NCBI RefSeq assembly: GCF_000236565.1
Contig: NZ_AHAM01000144.1
Span: forward strand, 1-64,000
DNA length: 64,000 nt
Direction of reading: 5' to 3'
DNA from: Mesorhizobium alhagi CCNWXJ12-2
GTDB taxonomy: Bacteria; Pseudomonadota; Alphaproteobacteria; Rhizobiales; Rhizobiaceae
Shown piece by piece: positions 28,606 to 36,520 of the stretch (position 1 is the first letter of the stretch; every line of letters starts with the position of its first letter). A model generated the notes under the pieces. It saw nothing but the letters and a program-made list of their open reading frames with translations, was not told where the DNA came from and searched no databases. The position numbers and the translations under genes are program-made.

Positions 28606-29787
28606 TCAGTTCTTCACGAAAAGCTGGCGCGGGACATTGGCCAGGCACTCGACGCCGGTCTCGGTGATCACGATGCTCTCGGTGATTTCCAGGCCCATCG
28701 TCTCCAGCCACAGGCCGGTCATGAAATGGAAGGTCATGCCGGGCTTCAGCTCGGTGCGGTCGCCGGGGCGCAGGCTCATCGTGCGCTCGCCCCAGTCCGG
28801 CGGATAGGAAATACCGATTGGATAGCCGGTGCGGTTGTCCTTGACGATGCCGTATTTCTTCAGGACCGCGAAGAAGGCGTTGGCGATGTCCTCGCAGGCA
28901 TTGCCGGGCTTGGCGGCTGCGAGGCCGGCTTCCATGCCTTCCAGCGTCGCCTTCTCGGCATCGAGGAATTCCTGCGTCGGCTTGCCGAGGAAGACGGTGC
29001 GCGACAGCGGGCAGTGGTAGCGGTTGTAGCAGCCGGCGATCTCGAAGAAGGTGCCCTCGCCCGCCTTCATCGGCTTGTCGTCCCAGGTCAAATGCGGCGC
29101 GGAGGCGTCTGCGCCCGAGGGCAGCAGCGGCACGATCGCCGGATAATCGCCGCCGATGCCCTCGACGCCGCGTGTGCCGGCGTCATAGATCTCGGCGACG
29201 AGATCGCATTTGCGCATGCCGACCTCGATCTTGTCGACGATGCGCTGGTGCATGGATTCAACGATCCGCGCGGCCTTGCGCATATAGTCGAGCTCGGTCG
29301 GGCTCTTCACCGCGCGCTGCCAGTTGACCAGCGCCGTTGTATCGACGAAACGCCCGTTCGGCAGGTGTTTCGTCAGAGAGGCGAAGGCGGCGGCCGAGAA
29401 ATAGTAATTGTCCATCTCGACTCCGATTCTTTTCGACCCCCATCCCCGGTCCGTCAGGACCTGGGACAGGTAGTCCATCGGGTGCCGCTCGGTCGACTGC
29501 ACATAATGGTCGGCGTAGCCGATGATGTTGCTGTGATCGAGATATGCAGTGCGCTTGGCGCCGTTGGCGTCCTGGCCGCGGCCGAACCAGACCGGCTCGC
29601 CATCCGGCGGCACGATCACCGCCTGGTGCACATAGAAAGCCCAGCCGTCATAGCCGGTCAGCCAGGCCATGTTGGAAGGGTCGGTGACGATCAGCAGGTC
29701 GACGCCCCTGGCTTCCATCGCACGCCGCGTCTTGGCGAGGCGATCCGCATATTCGCCGCGCGAAAATTTTAGCATCGGTCCGGTCAT
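28606..29787 (-). CDS. doeA: Ectoine hydrolase (M24 peptidase fold)
   Basis: This 393-residue protein has an N-terminal creatinase-like domain and a C-terminal pita-bread M24 domain. It opens the ectoine ring to N-alpha-acetyl-L-2,4-diaminobutyrate, which is also the inducer of this regulon. In DoeA the usual five metal ligands of M24 peptidases are not all conserved, and the SYPPDWGERTMSL segment is typical of DoeA proteins. ATG 29787 is chosen because the longer frame adds an Arg-rich stretch. An alternative is ATG 29775 (MLKFSRGEYADR). It lies 40 nt after eutC and 3 nt before doeB. It is called eutD in Sinorhizobium. Confidence 0.93.
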   Translation of the reverse strand: MTGPMLKFSRGEYADRLAKTRRAMEARGVDLLIVTDPSNMAWLTGYDGWAFYVHQAVIVPPDGEPVWFGRGQDANGAKRTAYLDHSNIIGYADHYVQSTERHPMDYLSQVLTDRGWGSKRIGVEMDNYYFSAAAFASLTKHLPNGRFVDTTALVNWQRAVKSPTELDYMRKAARIVESMHQRIVDKIEVGMRKCDLVAEIYDAGTRGVEGIGGDYPAIVPLLPSGADASAPHLTWDDKPMKAGEGTFFEIAGCYNRYHCPLSRTVFLGKPTQEFLDAEKATLEGMEAGLAAAKPGNACEDIANAFFAVLKKYGIVKDNRTGYPIGISYPPDWGERTMSLRPGDRTELKPGMTFHFMTGLWLETMGLEITESIVITETGVECLANVPRQLFVKN

Positions 29788-29827
29788 TTTCTTGAAAATC
29801 CTCGTTTGTTGGGCCTTCCGGCCGGTA

Positions 29828-30820
29828 TCAGCTTTCGAAAATCGTGCCGGCGTCCGCCGCCCTTGCTCGGTCACGCGCCAGCGTGGCGATCGCCGTATCC
29901 TGCACACCGGTTCCGGTCAGGTCGGCGAGCGTGATCTGGTCGGGTGAGGTGCGTCCGGCGTTAAGTCCGGAGATCACCTGGCCCAGTTCCGAGAATTCCG
30001 CATCGGCCGCGACCAGTCCCGCCTTGATGGCGTGGTGCAGTTCGCCGAGCCGCCTCGTCTGCTTCAGGCTGTCCGCAACGTAGAGGCCGGCCTTTGCCAC
30101 CAGCGCCGACTCGATCTCGTTCTTGTGCTCTGCGTCCGACCCCATCGCGGTCACATGCTGGCCGGGCGACAGCCATTCGGCTTTCAGGATCGGCGTCTCC
30201 GAAGGCGTGGTAGTAACGATCACGTCCGCGCCCTTGACGGCCTTTGCCGGATCGCTTTCGGCGCGGACGATGATGCCCAGCCGCTCGCGCAGCGCGGCGG
30301 CCGCAGCCTCGGCCTTGACCATGTCGCGCGCCCAGATCCGCGCCTCGCGGATCGGCCGGACGAGCGTGAGCGCTTCGAGTTGCAGCCCAGCCTGGACGCC
30401 TGCCCCGAAGATCGCGGCTACGCTCGCATCCTCGCGCGACAGGTGCTTCGCCGCGACAGCGCCGGCGGCGGCCGTGCGCACATCGGTCAGATAGCCATTG
30501 TCGAGCAGCAGCGCCTCGACCAGCCCGGTGCGCGACGAAAGCAGCACCATCATGCCGTTGACGCTCGGCAGGCCGAGCTTTGGATTGTCGAAGAAGCCGG
30601 GGCTGATTTTTATCGCGAAGCCGTCGATACCGGGCACATAGGCTGTCTTGACGTCGACCTCGCCGCGATGCTCGGGAATGTCGAGCCTGAGGATCGGCGG
30701 CATGGCGACCGGCAGCGTCGCCAAAGCGCGAAAGGCATTCTCTACGCATGCGACCGCGTCGAGGTCCAGCCGCACGATCTTGCGCAGATCGGCTTCGGTG
30801 AGGATGGTCATCTTTGGCAT
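29828..30820 (-). CDS. eutC: Ectoine utilisation protein EutC (ornithine cyclodeaminase family)
   Basis: This 330-residue member of the ornithine cyclodeaminase/mu-crystallin family has the Rossmann motif AIFGAGVQAGLQLEAL near residue 138. The substrate-binding Lys of VDVKTAYVPG lies near residue 59. In ectoine clusters EutC is thought to work with EutA and EutB on hydroxyectoine or its derivative, converting it so that it enters the DoeA/DoeB route; the precise reaction is not settled. ATG 30820 is chosen as the start of the conserved MTILTEADL region. It lies 43 nt after eutB. Confidence 0.9.
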   Translation of the reverse strand: MPKMTILTEADLRKIVRLDLDAVACVENAFRALATLPVAMPPILRLDIPEHRGEVDVKTAYVPGIDGFAIKISPGFFDNPKLGLPSVNGMMVLLSSRTGLVEALLLDNGYLTDVRTAAAGAVAAKHLSREDASVAAIFGAGVQAGLQLEALTLVRPIREARIWARDMVKAEAAAAALRERLGIIVRAESDPAKAVKGADVIVTTTPSETPILKAEWLSPGQHVTAMGSDAEHKNEIESALVAKAGLYVADSLKQTRRLGELHHAIKAGLVAADAEFSELGQVISGLNAGRTSPDQITLADLTGTGVQDTAIATLARDRARAADAGTIFES

Positions 30821-30863
30821 AGAGTATCTTTCTGTGGCGGCTCGCCCGACGAGCAGATCTGAA

Positions 30864-31844
30864 TCACGCCGCCCACTCCCCACAAACGATTTTCCGATGC
30901 AGCGCCATGTCGATATTGCGGCCGGACATCAGAATCACGACCGGTCCTTCGACGGCGATCTTGCCCGCGAGCAGCGCGGCGATGCCGACTGCGCCCGCCC
31001 CTTCGACGATCTCGCGTTCCTCGGCATAGGCATGGACAATGCCGGCGGCGATTTCTTCTTCCGAGACGAGCACGATCCCGTCGAGAAGGTCGCGGATCAT
31101 GGAGAATGTCAGGCGGTTTTCGAGGCCGATGCCGCCGCCGAGCGAATCCGCCAGCGTCGGCATTTCCTCTACCAGTACGGGTTTACCAGCGGCCAAGCTG
31201 GCCTGCATCGCGGCGCCACGCTCCATCGAGACGCCGATCACTTTTATGGACGGATTTCGCCCCTTGATGGCAGCAGCGACGCCGGCCGCGAGCCCCCCGC
31301 CCGAAACCGGCGTCACCACCATCGCAGCGTCCGGCACATCATCGAGCATTTCCAGCCCGACGGTGCCCTGACCCGCGATAACCGCCGCATGGTCGAAGGG
31401 CGGCACCATTGTGAGCCCCTCTTCCGCAACCAGCCGGTCGACCTCCTCCTGCGCATCGTCCTGGGATTTCCCGACGATGCAGATGTCAGCGCCGAGCCGG
31501 CGGATTTCCGAAACCTTGTTTTCCGGCACCAGCCGCGACATGCAGATCACCGCGCGGATGCCTTCGAGTTTTGCCGCGTGCGCCAGCGCCCGGCCGTGAT
31601 TGCCGGTCGAGGCGGCGACCACGCCCAGGCGCTTCCCGTCGGCCGAAAGCGAAGCGACGGCGTTCGACGCGCCGCGCAGCTTGAAGCTGCCGGTGGTCTG
31701 GCGGTGTTCCAGTTTCAGGTGGACCGGCACGCCCAACCGTTCGGAAAGACCCGTCGAAAGCACGGTCGGCGTGCGCACGATCTTGCCGGCGATGCGCTCA
31801 CGCGCCGTCTGGATGTCGGAGAGGTTGACGATTGGGTTGGTCAT
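30864..31844 (-). CDS. eutB: Hydroxyectoine utilisation dehydratase EutB (PLP-dependent)
   Basis: This 326-residue PLP enzyme is of the threonine dehydratase fold. The Schiff-base lysine is Lys56 in TTGSFKLRGA and the phosphate-binding glycine loop is PVSGGGLAAG. Together with EutA and EutC it is assigned to the hydroxyectoine-specific steps, where a dehydration/deamination of the hydroxylated intermediate is proposed. It follows eutA by 7 nt. Length and motifs are normal; the gene order eutA-eutB-eutC is the rhizobial one. Confidence 0.92.
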   Translation of the reverse strand: MTNPIVNLSDIQTARERIAGKIVRTPTVLSTGLSERLGVPVHLKLEHRQTTGSFKLRGASNAVASLSADGKRLGVVAASTGNHGRALAHAAKLEGIRAVICMSRLVPENKVSEIRRLGADICIVGKSQDDAQEEVDRLVAEEGLTMVPPFDHAAVIAGQGTVGLEMLDDVPDAAMVVTPVSGGGLAAGVAAAIKGRNPSIKVIGVSMERGAAMQASLAAGKPVLVEEMPTLADSLGGGIGLENRLTFSMIRDLLDGIVLVSEEEIAAGIVHAYAEEREIVEGAGAVGIAALLAGKIAVEGPVVILMSGRNIDMALHRKIVCGEWAA

Positions 31845-31851
31845 GACGAAA

Positions 31852-32643
31852 TCAGCCTCGCGCCATCGGCATGGTCATCAGCCGCCCGAACTCGGGCCGC
31901 GCAGCCTCGTCGCCGCAGAGGCGAAGACATGACCATGCGCTCGCCAGATTGCTGGAGACCAGCGGACGGCCGGTCGCCTTCTCGATGTCGATGGCGGCAA
32001 GTGCGGCGCGCACCGCCGTGCAGGAAATGAACAGCGCATCGGCGTCATCCGACATCGCGTCGCGTGCAAGCTCGACGAGTGCGGTTGGCGAAATCCGGGC
32101 CATCTCGCGGTCGTCGCGCAGGCCGAGGCAGGTGAAGCTGGCGATATCGAAGCCATGATTGGCGAAATAGCTCGCCATCGGCCGGCTGGTCTCGACCGTG
32201 TAGGGCGTGAGCACGCTGATCCGTTTTGCGCCGAGCGCCCGCAAGCCGCGGACGCCGGCAAGCGGCGGCGTCACCACGGGCACGCCCGGCTTTGCCGCCT
32301 GGATCGCCGCTTCGATTTCAGCGTCGCCGATGACGACCGAAGCCGCGGTGCAGGAATAGCAGATCGCGTCCAGTTCCTCGCCAGGCAGGATCAGCGCTGC
32401 GGCCTCGATCAGCGACGGCTGCATGGCGCGCAGATTGTCCGGCGTCACCGGATTGGCGAAGGGAATGCGCGCGACATAGACGCCGATATCCGGCCCCGCG
32501 ACCATGCGCTGGAAATCCGGCTCCGTCGTATGGTCCGTCGAAAGGATGATCAGCCCTACGCGCTTCTTCAGCGGCCGCGCATCGAGGGTCGGTCGCGCAG
32601 AATAGAGGCGGATTTCGACGGGTGACTTCATGTGAGCGGACAT
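31852..32643 (-). CDS. eutA: Ectoine utilisation protein EutA (Asp/Glu racemase fold)
   Basis: This 263-residue protein of the Asp/Glu racemase superfamily resembles maleate isomerase and arylmalonate decarboxylase. The paired catalytic cysteines are Cys98 (CYSCTAAS) and Cys208 (ISCTAVRA). In ectoine clusters it accompanies EutB and EutC and is suggested to racemise or isomerise a hydroxyectoine-derived intermediate. It follows ehuD by 9 nt, so importer and catabolic genes form one transcription unit. The start may be ATG 32643 or the fifth-codon ATG. Confidence 0.9.
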   Translation of the reverse strand: MSAHMKSPVEIRLYSARPTLDARPLKKRVGLIILSTDHTTEPDFQRMVAGPDIGVYVARIPFANPVTPDNLRAMQPSLIEAAALILPGEELDAICYSCTAASVVIGDAEIEAAIQAAKPGVPVVTPPLAGVRGLRALGAKRISVLTPYTVETSRPMASYFANHGFDIASFTCLGLRDDREMARISPTALVELARDAMSDDADALFISCTAVRAALAAIDIEKATGRPLVSSNLASAWSCLRLCGDEAARPEFGRLMTMPMARG

Positions 32644-32652
32644 GGTTCGGTT

Positions 32653-33312
32653 CTAGCGCTCGATCCGGCCGTACCGTGCTTCCAGCCAGCGCAGCAGGAT
32701 AACCGAGAACAGGCTGATGACGAGGAAGAAGGCGCCGACCAGCGTGATCGGCTCGATGTAGCGATAGCTGGAATTGGCGACGCTTTTCGCCTGGTTCATC
32801 AGCTCGAGCACGGTGATGGCCGAAAGCAGCGGCGTTTCCTTGAACATGGCGATGAAATAGTTGGCCAGCGCCGGAATCATCGGCGGCAGCGCCTGCGGCA
32901 GGATAATGCGCGTCCATGTCTGCGTCGAATTGAGATTGCAGGCTTTCGCCGCCTCCCACTGGCCGCGCGGCACATTCTCGATGCCGGCGCGGTAAACCTC
33001 CGCAGTGTAGGTACCGTAATGCAGGCCGAGGCCGATCACGCCCGCCACCAGCGGCGAGAGCAGGATGCCGATGTCGGGCAGTACGAAGAAGATGAAATAG
33101 AGCTGCACCAGAAGCGGGGTGCCTCGGATGAACTCGGCAAGGAAGCCGACGGTGCGCGACAAAAGCCGGTTCGGCGAGCGCCGCGCCAGCGCAATTCCCA
33201 GCCCGACGATTGCCGCCAGGACCGAGCCGAGCAGCGTGGCCAGGATGGTGATCTTCACGCCGTCAACAAGCGTCGGAAAGATCTCTCGGACGAAGTTCCA
33301 GTCCCATTCCAT
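32653..33312 (-). CDS. ehuD: Ectoine/hydroxyectoine ABC transporter permease EhuD
   Basis: This 219-residue inner-membrane permease of the polar amino acid (His/Glu) family has about five helices. It carries the FIRGTPLLVQLYFIFFVLP segment and the ATPase-docking motif beginning EAAKACNLNSTQTWTRIILP. Its ATG overlaps the ehuC stop by one base (TGATG). It pairs with EhuC to form the channel for ectoine and hydroxyectoine, as in Sinorhizobium meliloti. Confidence 0.93.
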   Translation of the reverse strand: MEWDWNFVREIFPTLVDGVKITILATLLGSVLAAIVGLGIALARRSPNRLLSRTVGFLAEFIRGTPLLVQLYFIFFVLPDIGILLSPLVAGVIGLGLHYGTYTAEVYRAGIENVPRGQWEAAKACNLNSTQTWTRIILPQALPPMIPALANYFIAMFKETPLLSAITVLELMNQAKSVANSSYRYIEPITLVGAFFLVISLFSVILLRWLEARYGRIER

Positions 33313-33971
33313 CAGACGCGCACTCCGTCGAGGCCGCGCGCCATGCGGCGTTCAAGCCCGCGCACGCCCCATGAAATGACGCACGCCATGGCGAAATAGA
33401 GGATCAGGATGGTGGTGAACGGCACCAGCGTGTTTCCGGTCTGGGCGCGCACCACCTGCGCCTGGAACGTCATGTCGGTCAGCGAAATCAGCGACACCAC
33501 CGCCGTCGCCTTCAGAAGCTCGATGGCATTGTTGCCGAAGGTCGGCAGCATCACCAGCAGCGCCTGCGGCAGGATGATGTGGCGCATGCATTGCCAGCGG
33601 CCAAGATTGAGCGCGGTGCAGGCCTCGTACTGCTCGCGGCCGACCGATTTTATCGCGCCGCGCACCACTTCCGCACCGTAGGCGCCGACATTAAGCCCCA
33701 GCGCCAGAATGCCGGCCTGTAGCGGCGTCAGCGAGATGCCGAAGAAGGGCAGCACGAAATAGGCCCAGAACAACTGCACGAAGATCGAGGTGCCGCGGAA
33801 GAATTCGATATAGGCGGTGGCCAGCGCACGCACCGCGAAGAAGCGCGACAGCCGGCCAAGCCCTGCCAGGAACGCCATGACCAGCGCCAGCGCCGACCCC
33901 ATCACGGTGAGCTGGATGGTGACCAGCGCGCCGTCGAGGATCAGTCCTATATAGCCGGACCAGTCGATCAT
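33312..33971 (-). CDS. ehuC: Ectoine/hydroxyectoine ABC transporter permease EhuC
   Basis: This is the second permease, 219 residues, with the same amino acid permease layout: FFRGTSIFVQLFWAYFVLP and the docking motif EACTALNLGRWQCMRHIILP. ATG 33971 (MIDWSGYIGLILDG) is chosen because the upstream extension runs into a repeat element. It is separated from ehuB by 156 bp of palindromic DNA and coupled to ehuD by a one-base overlap. Confidence 0.93.
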   Translation of the reverse strand: MIDWSGYIGLILDGALVTIQLTVMGSALALVMAFLAGLGRLSRFFAVRALATAYIEFFRGTSIFVQLFWAYFVLPFFGISLTPLQAGILALGLNVGAYGAEVVRGAIKSVGREQYEACTALNLGRWQCMRHIILPQALLVMLPTFGNNAIELLKATAVVSLISLTDMTFQAQVVRAQTGNTLVPFTTILILYFAMACVISWGVRGLERRMARGLDGVRV

Positions 33972-34025
33972 GGAGGGGATTTGCTTTCCGGTTTTGACGT
34001 TAGGGGGTGAGATCGCCGCTGCTGT

Positions 34026-34106
34026 CTTCTCCCCGTTCACGGGGAGAAGATGCCGGCAGGCAGATGAGGGGCGGCGGGAACCGACGAGAGTAGGCGCCGC
34101 CCCTCA
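34026..34106. repeat. Composite inverted repeat between ehuB and ehuC
   Basis: Two perfect palindromes lie in this 156-bp gap. CTTCTCCCCG (34026-34035) pairs with CGGGGAGAAG (34040-34049), and TGAGGGGCGGCG (34065-34076) pairs with CGCCGCCCCTCA (34095-34106). Between them is a GCCGGCAGGC spacer typical of rhizobial mosaic elements. In the minus-strand transcript these hairpins lie just after the ehuB coding region. Confidence 0.8.
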
Positions 34107-34127
34107 TCCAGCCCTTCGGAGCGGTTT

Positions 34128-35003
34128 TTACTGCGCCGCGCAGAGCTTTTCGCGCGAGGTCGACATCGCCGCCGCGGCCGAGAAGCCGTAGGGCTCGATG
34201 ATCTTGGCGAACTCGCCCGATTCCTTCATCTTGGCGAGTTCCACGTCGTAGGCGTCGCGCAGGGCTTCGTCGCCCTTCCTGAAGGCGGCGCCATCGCAAT
34301 AGACCGGCGCGCCCTGGACCGGGGCGACCACTTCGAGGTTCGGGTCGTTGGCCTTGCTGGCCAGATCGTTGATCGACAGGACCGGCAGCGAATAGACGTC
34401 GACGCGACCGTCCTGCAGCATCTTCAGGCCGCTCTGGCCGTCCGGCACGACGATTACCCGCTCGCGCGGCACGCCGGCTTCGAGCGCCAGCTTCTCCTCG
34501 GTGCCGCCGCCCGGCGCGCCAATCGTGCCCGTCGGATCCTTGGCGATGTCGGCGAAGCTCTGGAAGCCCTTCGGGTTGCCCTTCTTGAGCAGGAAGGCTT
34601 CAGCGTCGCACAGCACCGGCTCGGAATAGGCGACGGCGGCGCAACGCTCCGGCTTCATGAACAGGCCGGCGGTGACGACGTCGTGGCGTCCGGCCTGCAG
34701 GCCGGGGATCATCGCGCCATATTCCGAGATCGAGGCGACGATTTCCGGAACGCCGAGCTTCTGGAAAATCACGCGCGCCACATCAGGAGCGGCGCCCGAG
34801 ACCTTGCCGTCGGCGCCGACCGCCGTGAAGGGCGGCTCGTTGGCGATGGCCACGCGGGCAAAACCCTGCGCCTTCAGTTCCTCGAGCTTGTTTTCGTCGG
34901 CAACGCTCGACCCGGATGCGACGAATGCCGCCAAGATGGCCGCGGCCGCCACGCCGGCGGTGCCGGCCAGAATTGCTATCTTTTTCACTGTTCCCAACTC
35001 CAT
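34128..35003 (-). CDS. ehuB: Ectoine/hydroxyectoine-binding periplasmic protein EhuB
   Basis: This periplasmic binding protein of the polar amino acid family has 291 residues from ATG 35003. A signal peptide (KK then a long Ala-rich core) is cut near SSVA-DEN. The mature protein has the ANEPPFTAVG opening and the GRHDVVTAGLFMKPERCAAVAYSEP region typical of EhuB. It delivers ectoine and hydroxyectoine to EhuCD. The start is uncertain: GTG 35021 and GTG 34988 are in frame, and the latter has GGAGTTGGGA upstream and gives the shortest, KK-initiated signal. It lies 49 nt after ehuA. Confidence 0.92.
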   Translation of the reverse strand: MELGTVKKIAILAGTAGVAAAAILAAFVASGSSVADENKLEELKAQGFARVAIANEPPFTAVGADGKVSGAAPDVARVIFQKLGVPEIVASISEYGAMIPGLQAGRHDVVTAGLFMKPERCAAVAYSEPVLCDAEAFLLKKGNPKGFQSFADIAKDPTGTIGAPGGGTEEKLALEAGVPRERVIVVPDGQSGLKMLQDGRVDVYSLPVLSINDLASKANDPNLEVVAPVQGAPVYCDGAAFRKGDEALRDAYDVELAKMKESGEFAKIIEPYGFSAAAAMSTSREKLCAAQ

Positions 35004-35052
35004 GGTTTTCTTGTGGTTCACTGCTTGCGGCGAACTCGCCGCCCCATTGCGG

Positions 35053-35838
35053 TCAGACCCGATGTCCGGCCGCGATGATCTTTTTCAGGAAGGTCTGTGT
35101 GCGCTCCTGCTTCGGATGCCTGAATATGTCATCGGGCTTGCCCTCCTCGACGATCCTGCCGCGGTCGAAGAACAGGATCCGGTCGGCGAAATCGTGGGCG
35201 AAGCCCATCTCGTGGGTGACGAGCAGCATGGTCATGTCTGTTTCGTCCGCCAGCTTGCGCATGACGTTCAGCACTTCCTCGACCAGTTCCGGGTCGAGCG
35301 CCGAGGTCACCTCGTCGAACAGCATGATCTTGGGCGACAGCGCCAGAGCGCGGGCGATGGCGACACGCTGCTTTTGCCCCCCGGAAAGCTGCGCCGGCAT
35401 GGCCTTTGCCTTGTCGGCCATGCCGACCATGTCGAGGAGTTCCATCGCCCGCTTCTCGGCCGCGGCGCGCGGCATGCCTTTGGTCAGCATCGGCGCCAGG
35501 GTGACGTTGTCGAGCACGCATTTGTGCGGAAACAGGTTGAAGAGCTGGAAAACCATGCCGATCTTCTGGCGCATCCTGGTCAGATGACGCTCATCCGCCG
35601 GCAGCAACTGGCCGTTGCGCTCCACGTGATAGAGCTGTTCGCCGTCGATTTGGATGTGGCCGTCGTCGATGAGCTCCAGCGTCATCAGGATGCGCAGGAT
35701 GGTCGTCTTGCCAGATCCGGACGGGCCGATCAGCGCCAGTTTTTCGCCCGGCATCACTTCCATCGACAGGCCGTCCAGCACCTTGAAAGAGCCGAAGCTC
35801 TTGGAAATGCTATCTATTTTGATGATGGGCGCAGGCAT
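35053..35838 (-). CDS. ehuA: Ectoine/hydroxyectoine ABC transporter ATP-binding protein EhuA
   Basis: This 261-residue ATPase has Walker [10 protein letters not shown] near residue 38, the Q-loop [11 protein letters not shown], signature [15 protein letters not shown], Walker B IMLFDE and switch His VTHEMGF. It is the first gene of the long importer-catabolic operon ehuABCD-eutABC-doeAB on the minus strand. An 83-bp gap with two copies of a TCATGNCAATT motif separates it from doeX and probably contains the operon promoter. Confidence 0.93.
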   Translation of the reverse strand: MPAPIIKIDSISKSFGSFKVLDGLSMEVMPGEKLALIGPSGSGKTTILRILMTLELIDDGHIQIDGEQLYHVERNGQLLPADERHLTRMRQKIGMVFQLFNLFPHKCVLDNVTLAPMLTKGMPRAAAEKRAMELLDMVGMADKAKAMPAQLSGGQKQRVAIARALALSPKIMLFDEVTSALDPELVEEVLNVMRKLADETDMTMLLVTHEMGFAHDFADRILFFDRGRIVEEGKPDDIFRHPKQERTQTFLKKIIAAGHRV

Positions 35839-35889
35839 GCGTTTCCCCGTCGGAGGGCCGATTGCCCCGACGATGGGGAAGTTACAAAA

Positions 35890-35923
35890 TCATGTCAATT
35901 GCGAAAATAAAATCATGACAATT
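35890..35923. promoter_or_regulatory. Paired TCATGNCAATT motif upstream of ehuA
   Basis: TCATGTCAATT (35890-35900) and TCATGACAATT (35913-35923) are direct repeats 23 bp apart in AT-rich DNA in front of ehuA. The second overlaps the doeX stop. Related words occur at 36438-36447 and 36509-36520, around the doeX and enuR starts. They are candidate operators for DoeX or EnuR. Confidence 0.6.
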
Positions 35924-36446
35924 ATTTAGCGAAACCGCCCCGATCCTGCCCGATCAGTTCCTCCACCGGCAGGGCCGTCTCCTCCTTCACCGTCTTGGTG
36001 ACGATGTAAGTGAAGTAGCGGTCGATGCCGATCTCGCGCTCGAGCAGGCCGTCGACCAGCCGCTGATAGGCGTCGATGTCGCGCGCCATTACCTTCAGTA
36101 CATAATCGACGCCGCCGCCGACCGACCAGCAGGCGACGATCTCGGGGATGTCGCGTATGGCGCGCTCGAAACGGTCGAAATCGGCCTGCCTGTGCGCGCC
36201 GAGCGTCACCTCCATCAGCACGGTGGCGACCGGCGCGATCTGGCGTATGGAGATCCTGGCGTGGTAGCCGCTGACGATACCGGCCTTTTCCAGTTTTCTG
36301 AGCCGCATCCAGCACGGCGTCGGCGACAGGCCGACGCGTTCGGCCAGCGCCAGCTTGGTGATGCGCCCGTCGCGCTGGATCGCGTCGAGGATGCGCAGGT
36401 CGATCGGGTCGAGCTTCATGCCGGACATGGACGGGAGAATTGTCAT
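35922..36446 (-). CDS. doeX: Lrp/AsnC-type regulator of ectoine catabolism
   Basis: This regulator of about 174 residues has an N-terminal winged helix-turn-helix (IDLRILDAIQRDGRITKLAL then AERVGLSPTPCWMRLRKLEKAG). It also has a C-terminal RAM ligand-binding domain (VLMEVTLGAH...DYVLKVMARDIDAYQ). Its place between ehuA and the divergent enuR matches DoeX/AsnC of ectoine clusters, where it acts as an activator alongside EnuR. The start is uncertain: ATG 36446, 36428 and 36419 are possible and none has a strong ribosome site. An AATTGTCATG motif overlaps 36446, which might favour one of the later starts. Confidence 0.88.
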   Translation of the reverse strand: MTILPSMSGMKLDPIDLRILDAIQRDGRITKLALAERVGLSPTPCWMRLRKLEKAGIVSGYHARISIRQIAPVATVLMEVTLGAHRQADFDRFERAIRDIPEIVACWSVGGGVDYVLKVMARDIDAYQRLVDGLLEREIGIDRYFTYIVTKTVKEETALPVEELIGQDRGGFAK

Positions 36447-36520
36447 GCGCCAAGCATGATCCCGCATTTTTTCGATTGTCAATTGCACTGATTCTGATCT
36501 CTTATGAGTCATGACATTGT
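36438..36520. promoter_or_regulatory. Divergent doeX-enuR control region
   Basis: The 64-bp gap between doeX and enuR and its edges hold AATTGTCATG (36438-36447), the palindromic GATTGTCAATTGC (36474-36486) and TCATGACATTGT (36509-36520). All are related to the paired sites before ehuA. Two GANTC words (36490-36494, 36506-36510) also occur. The motifs overlap both start codons, which suits tight autoregulation. Confidence 0.55.
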
